Assembly: GCA_948146395.1 (NCBI GenBank)
Contig: OX411558.1
Coordinates: 37,956,850-38,020,849 of the forward strand
Length of the DNA: 64,000 bases
Direction of reading: 5' to 3'
Origin: Fragum whitleyi
Lineage: Eukaryota; Mollusca; Bivalvia; Cardiida; Cardiidae
Positions 58,847 through 64,000 of this stretch are shown one piece after another. The notes beneath the pieces were generated by a model. The model was not told the origin of the DNA and did not search any database. It saw only the letters and a program-made list of their open reading frames with translations. Both the position numbers and the translations under genes were made by a program. Position 1 is the stretch's first letter, and each line of letters starts with the position of its first letter.

Positions 58847-59518
58847 TTAATTTTCTGATTGAAAAACAATCGTGTCTTCATTAGGGAAAATTTTAGTTCT
58901 CAACCTAAATAAATTTTTTGAATTATTGTGTAGATCAACTACCATGTACCCCCATTGAGAATTAGTTGATGAGTGAAAAGCTTGCATGAAAAACTGAGTT
59001 TTATTCGGAAACGCTTGTCTGGCAAAATGTAAAATTTGTTGTAAATCTCGATTATTTTTAAATAAAATAAAATAATTTGTATTCAAACTTATACATCTTG
59101 CAGATGGAAATTTTGGGAAAAGATTATGAACGAGAAGAATAACTGTTAAGTTAGCGTGATGGGAATAAATCGTCCATAATTCTTCAAAATTTAATTCAGA
59201 AGAAAAAATCTTATTTGAGATATCATCAAAGATTAAACACACTGGAGATTTGTTTAGTTTTAATGCTTCATATTCTTCAATAGATGGGAGTCCATTTACA
59301 AAGCTAATGTTTGGAACTGAATTTTGCATTTTACCGTATTCATTTTGCCAAGATGAGTAATAATATTTTATTTTGGAAAAGTTTTCCGTGAACATTCCAT
59401 CTGAATTTTCTAAAAGCCTTTTTACAAACACTGTTTTACCCCCTTTAGACGGTGCAACTAATGTTATAGTACAAGGAGTTTCGAACTTGATCAAAGATTC
59501 ATTTTCGTACCAAGTCAT
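58847..59518 (-). CDS. ATP: Polinton DNA-packaging ATPase (FtsK/A32 type)
   Basis: 223 aa, the usual size. Walker A is APSKGGKT near residues 23-30, with Ala in place of the usual first Gly. Walker B is CLIFDDIS near residues 93-100. LLVHNLFPK and ARCISLNTNYFILFKNNRD are the conserved segments after Walker B in the family. It pumps genome DNA into the capsid in virus relatives. Intact frame, 48 bp after the capsid gene. Confidence 0.9.
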   Translation of the reverse strand: MTWYENESLIKFETPCTITLVAPSKGGKTVFVKRLLENSDGMFTENFSKIKYYYSSWQNEYGKMQNSVPNISFVNGLPSIEEYEALKLNKSPVCLIFDDISNKIFSSELNFEELWTIYSHHANLTVILLVHNLFPKFPSARCISLNTNYFILFKNNRDLQQILHFARQAFPNKTQFFMQAFHSSTNSQWGYMVVDLHNNSKNLFRLRTKIFPNEDTIVFQSEN

Positions 59519-59566
59519 ATTTTCTGGTTTTATGTGAATTTATTCACAAAATATGAAAGAAATTAT

Positions 59567-60352
59567 TTAATTATATACAATTATATCTCTTGATTCAGTT
59601 ATTTCAAATAACCCCAAACCTTCAGAATATGCAATACAAGTTACAGGTTTTGGTAGAGGTTTTGAGAAATTCGCCGAAACTCTAACAATCCCTTGTTTCA
59701 CTAGTGAAAGAAACCCACTTTCTTTAAATTCCGGTTCTATATCAAATACGTATAACGCGTATCCTTGCGCAAAGTCATCTATTTCAACAATTGAGTTTTG
59801 CTTATTTATTCTGTTACTTGAACATTTTGTTAACCAATGAAAAGCCTCTGTACTATCTACCCCTCTTTTTTCATCGAAGTTAACGCGAATAGGATTTCCT
59901 AATACAGGAATATTATCTACACTAACACTGATGTTCGATAAGTCAAACGACTGAAAATTCCAAGGTGATGATGAAAAATTACCGGCAACAGATTGCCCTT
60001 CGACAAAACCAATAATCAATCTATTTGGTCTTACCCCCATTCCTAATGCATCGATATTAAAACTAACCTGTCCTTGTGAAATAGCAACCATTCTAACATC
60101 AGATTTTTGATATGTATACTTAGCATTAAGTTTTCGTAAAGCTTGACTCTGAGCTAAAATGACAGTAGGGTTTATTTGAACTTTACAAATATATAATATC
60201 ATTTCTTCAATTAAAACTTTAAAATCGGGAGACATTGAATCAGACATCAGATAGAATTCGGGTTTAGAACGATAGAATTTTACTTCTAATGTAACATTGT
60301 TTAAAATATATCTATTTAATTTGAATAAATCGTGGTGAATCGGTGCGATCAT
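59567..60352 (-). CDS. MCP: Major capsid protein, C-terminal piece (frame-broken)
   Basis: 261 aa matching the second part of the double-jelly-roll major capsid protein of Polintons/adintoviruses: VTLEVKFYRSKPEFYLM, ILYICKVQINPTVILAQSQA, RMVAISQGQVSFNIDALGMG, NRLIIGFVEGQSVAGNF. It opens in the middle of the protein and overlaps the N-terminal piece by 4 bp in another frame, so the two are one gene broken by a single-base frame change. The ATG at 60352 is probably not a natural start. Confidence 0.85.
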   Translation of the reverse strand: MIAPIHHDLFKLNRYILNNVTLEVKFYRSKPEFYLMSDSMSPDFKVLIEEMILYICKVQINPTVILAQSQALRKLNAKYTYQKSDVRMVAISQGQVSFNIDALGMGVRPNRLIIGFVEGQSVAGNFSSSPWNFQSFDLSNISVSVDNIPVLGNPIRVNFDEKRGVDSTEAFHWLTKCSSNRINKQNSIVEIDDFAQGYALYVFDIEPEFKESGFLSLVKQGIVRVSANFSKPLPKPVTCIAYSEGLGLFEITESRDIIVYN

Positions 60353-60897
60353 ATGAACAGTTTTACTTTCAGAAAAGTAGCTTGAGCTTTTTTTAAGGCT
60401 TCGTTTTTGCCTGTTTTGATATCGTTATCATCGATGCTACCAGCTGTATCCTTATAAAACATTTGTGTAGCAAGATTAAAATGAGAAAAGTCGCTACGAT
60501 TTAACAAGGTTTGAATCATTGCTTTATAAGGATAGTGACCAGTCGACGAGGTAACAAATTTACCTTGCAATGTAACATCAACTTGTTCAAATAAAGCGTG
60601 TGATAATAAGTTAACAGGGCCACAAAGTTCATTACTTATTAAATTACTTCCATTTGAATGCACAATCTTCGCTTTTATACTCATAAAACTATCTTTAAGG
60701 TGGATAAATTCCATTCCATTTTGTCCTGTTATTGAAAATTGAATAGGGGAGGAGTCACTGATTTGACTTATCGGTTGAACTTGGTGAAAGTAAATTTTTT
60801 CCACAGCGGTTTGTGTTGGTTTTAAATCAAAGAGTGAAAGTTCTTGTGGTAAAGCTTCTGTAAAAAACTCTGAATTTAAACTCGACATTTTACACAA
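60349..60897 (-). CDS. MCP: Major capsid protein, N-terminal piece (frame-broken)
   Basis: 182 aa. Includes FMSIKAKIVHSNGSN, LCGPVNLLSHALFEQVDVTL, GHYPYKAMIQTLLN: the first jelly roll of the major capsid protein. The true start is probably one of the first Met codons (60897 or 60888). The frame ends at 60349 soon after a short T run (plus strand AAAA, 60373-60376). The natural reading continues in the frame of the downstream piece. The MCP forms the icosahedral shell. Confidence 0.85.
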   Translation of the reverse strand: MCKMSSLNSEFFTEALPQELSLFDLKPTQTAVEKIYFHQVQPISQISDSSPIQFSITGQNGMEFIHLKDSFMSIKAKIVHSNGSNLISNELCGPVNLLSHALFEQVDVTLQGKFVTSSTGHYPYKAMIQTLLNRSDFSHFNLATQMFYKDTAGSIDDNDIKTGKNEALKKAQATFLKVKLFI

Positions 60898-61363
60898 ATA
60901 TATCCTTCCTAGACTTTTTCTTATTCCTCACTTTATTTTCACTTTTTCTTTTTAATTTCTTTGTCACTGTTTTCTTTTTAAACTGTTTCTTGTTTGAAGA
61001 GTGCTTAATTTTTGATTTTTTAGTAATCATCCTATTTTTTTTATATGTTTTCATATCTCTTTGCACTTCGCTCTTAGCCTGTTCTACTGTTTGTTGATTA
61101 GGTGATATTAGTTTTATATTCGAAGAAGAAGAAGAAGAGGGAGAAGCAGAAGAAGGATCTGGTTTCTCTTGCTCTTTCTTTTCTCCTTCAATAGGAACAA
61201 TAAATAGGTGAGGTAAACTCGATTCTGACACCGCGTTGTTTTCAATTATATTTTCCTTGCTCTTGAGCGCAATGCTGTCTTTTACTACTTTTTGAAAGTA
61301 CTGATTCCATTTATCCTGATTTGGAATATATGTATTGTTGACATCCATTTTATGCAAGCTCAC
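60890..61363 (-). CDS. Basic virion-type protein, probable core/condensing protein
   Basis: 157 aa. An N-terminal DKWNQYFQKVV segment, an acidic/Ser-rich middle, a conserved-looking LISPNQQTVEQAKSEVQRD, and a strongly basic Lys/Arg tail ending KSRKDIFV. The basic tail suggests binding to packaged DNA (inference). It overlaps the minor capsid gene by 4 bp (ATGA) and the major capsid gene by 8 bp. Confidence 0.75.
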   Translation of the reverse strand: MSLHKMDVNNTYIPNQDKWNQYFQKVVKDSIALKSKENIIENNAVSESSLPHLFIVPIEGEKKEQEKPDPSSASPSSSSSSNIKLISPNQQTVEQAKSEVQRDMKTYKKNRMITKKSKIKHSSNKKQFKKKTVTKKLKRKSENKVRNKKKSRKDIFV

Positions 61364-61779
61364 ATCAACAGCAGCTTTTTGAAATGAAGTACTAAAGTTA
61401 TCGGCTCAGAAATAGTTTTTACTAGTTCTCCTTTATCATTTTTTATTTCAAATTCTAATTCATTTATTTGAGTTTTAATTATCGGAATGTAGTAGAGATT
61501 TTGGAATAAAATACTTTCACTTCTTCGAACATTAACTCTTCTTAATAACGGATATTTACTCCCGTTAATAATAGTATCTCCACAAAAATCACATAAAACA
61601 TTCAATTCTATTTGTTCATTCTCATTCACCTTTTCTTTCAAAATGATCTCCGTTAATGCCACCCACCAGCTTTTATTTATGTTAAGCGTTTGGCTTAAAT
61701 TAGATCTAAACTTAAAGGGGGAGTTAGATGGGGAAAAATCTTTGTTTTCATTACTATTCACAACCATGTAGAAAGACAT
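61360..61779 (-). CDS. PX: Minor capsid (penton-like) protein, short form
   Basis: 139 aa. It begins like Polinton minor capsid proteins (MSFYMVVNSNENKDF, NINKSWWVALTEIIL) and ends like them (GSKYPLLRRVNV, NLYYIPIIKTQINELEFEIK, TLVLHFKK). The intervening region usual in full-length homologues is absent, so it joins an N- and a C-terminal part without a frame break: an internal deletion or a naturally short form. The single jelly-roll penton sits at capsid vertices. Start and previous stop overlap as TAATG; the end overlaps the next start as ATGA. Confidence 0.75.
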   Translation of the reverse strand: MSFYMVVNSNENKDFSPSNSPFKFRSNLSQTLNINKSWWVALTEIILKEKVNENEQIELNVLCDFCGDTIINGSKYPLLRRVNVRRSESILFQNLYYIPIIKTQINELEFEIKNDKGELVKTISEPITLVLHFKKLLLM

Positions 61780-62927
61780 TATTTAACTTGTATATTTTCT
61801 ATTCTGTCTTTTTTAACCCAGGAATTAAATTTATCTGGGTAACCTTCAAATTTTACCAAAAACTCAACAACACCCTTTCTTTTTCTTTTTCTTACAATTT
61901 TCTCGATTATATATAGATCATTTTCAGTTTTGTTTACTTTTTGCATTTCACTTTCGTAAAAACTTCCAGTAATTTCTTCATTATTTAAATCTGTAACTTC
62001 ATAAATGTTAAAAGTTTCCTGTACTTTTCGTTTCACGATTCTAAACAACTCTGTTGTCCAACGCTGGTTGTGACCTTTTTGAAATACTCTTTTATTCAGT
62101 GATAATCGAACCAAATCACCTAATTCAAATTTGAATGTTTTTACTGCATTCTTATCGGTTTTATTATGCAGACTTTTCTTTTTTGAATAATACATTTTAT
62201 CCCATATTAAAGCTTCATTTTTTTCATTCACATCTTTAGGTGCAAATTTGCTATTCGCTAAAGATGAATGAGGGGTTGCGTTGTATGAAGCAACAATATC
62301 TTGTAATTTATCGATAAATCTAAACGATCGTTGGACTGCAAACATTTTAAACATTTTTGATTTAATTGTAGCAATAACGCGCTCGCAAATTGAAACTTTA
62401 ATATCATCGTTTTGTGTTGCAAAATATCTGATATGATTATTTCTAAGAAAAGCGAGAAAATTTTTGTTAACAAATTCAGTTCCTTTGTAAAAATAAACGG
62501 TTTCTGGTGTCCTCCCCTTTTTTAATATTAATTTAAATGCTCTCAAAACGTTTTCTCCGGATTTGGATTTCAATGGTTGAACAAATAGAAATTTGGAAAA
62601 AGCATCAATAACAAATAAAAGATATTTAACTTTCTTATTATATTTAGAAATGTTAATTGTAGTTGCTAAATCCATTCCCCACTGTGAATCTATACCGGAA
62701 ATTACAGTTTTCCGTCGTTTGAATTTTTTTTCAACTCGTTTGTGAAGCGAATATACATCTTTTGACTGTAACCATTGTTTTATCTGTTTTAATCCAACCT
62801 TATGAGTGTTTTCTTTTTTCACCACAGAGTATAACTTTTGCGGGGTGCTGAATGAAGCTGGTCCATGTGGGTTGAAATAAATTTCATTTAAATAAGCTCG
62901 CGTTTCGGCATCAATTTTCTCCATCAA
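61779..62927 (-). CDS. INT: Polinton integrase with C-terminal chromodomain (catalytic Asp substituted)
   Basis: 382 aa. RVE core: first acidic residue in GIDSQWGMDLATT, then YLLFVIDAFSKFLFVQPL, and the glutamate in SICERVIATIKSKMFKMF. The second aspartate expected before KGTEF is a tyrosine (TVYFYKGTEF, codon 62487-62489). RWTTELFRIVKR is the DNA-binding C-terminal part, and YIIEKIVRKRKRKGVVEFLV..WVKKD is a chromodomain that may target chromatin. The rest of the frame is intact. Integrase joins element ends to host DNA; this copy is predicted to be inactive. Confidence 0.93.
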   Translation of the reverse strand: MMEKIDAETRAYLNEIYFNPHGPASFSTPQKLYSVVKKENTHKVGLKQIKQWLQSKDVYSLHKRVEKKFKRRKTVISGIDSQWGMDLATTINISKYNKKVKYLLFVIDAFSKFLFVQPLKSKSGENVLRAFKLILKKGRTPETVYFYKGTEFVNKNFLAFLRNNHIRYFATQNDDIKVSICERVIATIKSKMFKMFAVQRSFRFIDKLQDIVASYNATPHSSLANSKFAPKDVNEKNEALIWDKMYYSKKKSLHNKTDKNAVKTFKFELGDLVRLSLNKRVFQKGHNQRWTTELFRIVKRKVQETFNIYEVTDLNNEEITGSFYESEMQKVNKTENDLYIIEKIVRKRKRKGVVEFLVKFEGYPDKFNSWVKKDRIENIQVK

Positions 62928-63177
62928 CGAAGGAACAGCACAGTAATACAGTTTCTTTTAAATCGCAAATATCTAAAAACGTCTGTTTTTTTAAAATAAT
63001 TGATTTCGTCCCTGTTCTCACACTAATAATTGATTCTCCAGTTTTACTCCGAAGAACTGATATAAGTTTATTATTCCCAAAATTTAAATCAACCTTTCGT
63101 TTATAGTTCTGACTCGAAACCAAAACGCTAGGTGTGGTTTCTTCTAATACTGACATGTCAATCTGTGATTGCGTCAT
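62911..63177 (-). CDS. Small PC4-like (p15 coactivator fold) protein
   Basis: 88 aa. KVDLNFGNNKLISVLRSKTG followed by ESIISVRTGTKSIILKKQTF aligns by eye with the PC4 single-strand-DNA-binding fold (strand, glycine turn, R-rich strand, G-[RK]-x-I-x-L, helix). Assignment is moderate. Could bind single-stranded DNA in replication or transcription. Start overlaps the previous stop (ATGA, 63174-63177); its end overlaps the integrase start by 17 bp. Confidence 0.65.
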   Translation of the reverse strand: MTQSQIDMSVLEETTPSVLVSSQNYKRKVDLNFGNNKLISVLRSKTGESIISVRTGTKSIILKKQTFLDICDLKETVLLCCSFVDGEN

Positions 63178-63359
63178 ATTTCTACCTGGCTATATATCTC
63201 TGAAAGTGGAATCGTTTGTCCTTTATATTCAAAATAATTAACACTATCCTCGTGGGTTTTTAAACTTTTCTGATAACGAAAAATTGCGACAACGCAAGAA
63301 AAAATAAGTAAATGAAATATCAAACATGTACACATTACTCCGATAAAGACTACATCCAT
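63174..63359 (-). CDS. Small single-pass membrane protein, first gene of leftward block
   Basis: 61 aa. One N-terminal hydrophobic segment (VFIGVMCTCLIFHLLIFSCV) then a short tail with YFEYKGQTIPLSEIYSQVEI. Similar small membrane proteins are recalled from other invertebrate Polintons. Role unknown; possibly acts at entry or exit membranes. A TATA-like element lies 44-51 bp upstream. Confidence 0.75.
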   Translation of the reverse strand: MDVVFIGVMCTCLIFHLLIFSCVVAIFRYQKSLKTHEDSVNYFEYKGQTIPLSEIYSQVEI

Positions 63360-63402
63360 TATGTTTACGCAAACATAACTGAATGAGGATTTAACTAGGA
63401 GT

Positions 63403-63425
63403 TTTTATATCAAGTCACGTGACTT
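63403..63425 (-). promoter_or_regulatory. Putative promoter of the leftward gene block
   Basis: On the minus strand a 14-bp perfect palindrome AAGTCACGTGACTT (63412-63425), containing an E-box CACGTG, lies just upstream of ATATAAAAAC (63403-63410), 44 bp before the first ATG. Order and spacing suit a TATA promoter with a bHLH site. Confidence 0.55.
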
Positions 63426-64000
63426 AGAACTCTTATGCAGTTCACGTCTAAGATTTTGTTAAAGTTTGAAAATAAGATCAAATTTGTTCAAGGATGATCT
63501 AACAATAGACGACCGTCTAACATAATCTTTCAATTATTCAATCATATCACAAATGTGTGAGTTAGGTTTCTGAATTTTCTAAAACCATTACTCGTATTAT
63601 GACTTTCTCTTATAAATCTTATAAAAGAACAAGAAAACAATTAAATTCGTTAACATTCATAGTCTGTACTCGCTTTCGAATAACAAAAGGAAAAAGACTC
63701 TATTTTAGTTTATTGATGGTTGGATAGTGGTGATAAAAGTATTGATATATTTCAGTCTGTTATTTGTTATTACAGTTGTTCCAGTCTAACCAAATGTAAA
63801 GTCTAGTCTAGCATAGATAAAAGGATACAAATATCTTTTTATCTTTGTTAAATAGTGGAGCCTCGTTTTCTATTTTTAGATTAGAGTTTTAATGCATGTA
63901 CAAGGTTCTAGACTATGGATGAAAGGATCCGTGCATATCTGTTGTCATCAAACATGAGATGATAACAGCGCCAGTCTAAGTCCAGTCTAAAATAAAAGTT
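63426..64000. other. Right non-coding part of the Polinton
   Basis: No gene seen. AGTCTA/TAGACT recurs about six times between 63780 and 63990 (CCAGTCTAACC, AAGTCTAGTCTAGC, CCAGTCTAAGTCCAGTCTAA). No inverted match to 51817-52030 was found by eye. Confidence 0.5.

Larger units (their letters stand above)
51817..64000. mobile_element. Maverick/Polinton (adintovirus-like) element, right end outside the window
   Basis: Contains the Polinton gene set: protein-primed-type family B polymerase, chromodomain integrase, FtsK/A32-type packaging ATPase, major and minor capsid proteins and small accessory genes, in two converging blocks (plus 52031-57828, minus 63359-58189). The left terminus is placed at AGTAGTATATT because it cuts a SINE and starts with the AG typical of the family. 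The complementary TIR was not found in 63360-64000, so the right end is probably beyond the window. Visible length is 12.2 kb. No cysteine protease gene was found. At least two frame breaks and one catalytic substitution are present. Confidence 0.93.

Noticed and set aside
63360..64000. Right terminal inverted repeat of the Polinton
   Set aside because: No inverted match to the left terminal 214 bp could be found by eye, so the right end is placed outside the window.
1..64000. CRISPR array, rRNA or bacterial operon
   Set aside because: No short regular repeats with unique spacers, no rRNA signature, and no ribosome-binding-site pattern; the compact overlapping genes belong to a Polinton.

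Overview
The window looks like nuclear DNA of a marine bivalve mollusc. This is inferred from spliced genes, AT-rich intergenic sequence, tRNA-derived SINEs with the 'gcggcgttaaacccc..atcaatcaatcaa' type tail, and abundant repeats headed by AGCTCACCTGAGCAC. No ribosomal RNA or bacterial-type gene is seen.

1-18.2 kb is a transposon graveyard: a Tc1/mariner copy (1028-3352) with TIRs that has taken a rolling-circle-like repeat and a Penelope-like fragment, SINEs (one with a perfect 12-bp target duplication), three copies of a ~400-bp MITE carrying TGACGTCA sites, a Ty3/Gypsy pol fossil, a psq/pogo-like fossil, and tandem-cored repeats that share one pair of termini.

18.3-42.8 kb holds one host gene whose nine exons can be joined with consistent phases. 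It encodes a transmembrane mucin-like protein of about 1,090 aa: signal peptide, a ~700-aa Thr-rich domain of 11-aa repeats, SEA domain with a G-SVII cleavage motif, EGF-like module, one transmembrane helix, and a cytoplasmic tail with an ITIM-like tyrosine motif. Its introns are full of SINEs, MITEs and tandem-cored elements, including one repeat nested inside another.

42.8-51.8 kb is mostly repeats, plus the first coding exon (48840-49272) of a second secreted Ser/Thr-rich protein with the same phase-1 exit.

51.8-64.0 kb is most of a Maverick/Polinton (adintovirus-like) DNA element. It split a SINE at 51816/51817 and runs off the right edge. A rightward gene encodes a zinc-finger plus protein-primed-type family B DNA polymerase with one intron. 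A leftward, operon-like block encodes a membrane protein, a PC4-like protein, a chromodomain integrase, a short minor capsid protein, a basic protein, the major capsid protein in two pieces, the packaging ATPase and two small proteins. Two single-base frame breaks at homopolymers and an integrase active-site substitution suggest recent decay or residual sequencing error. No protease gene is visible.
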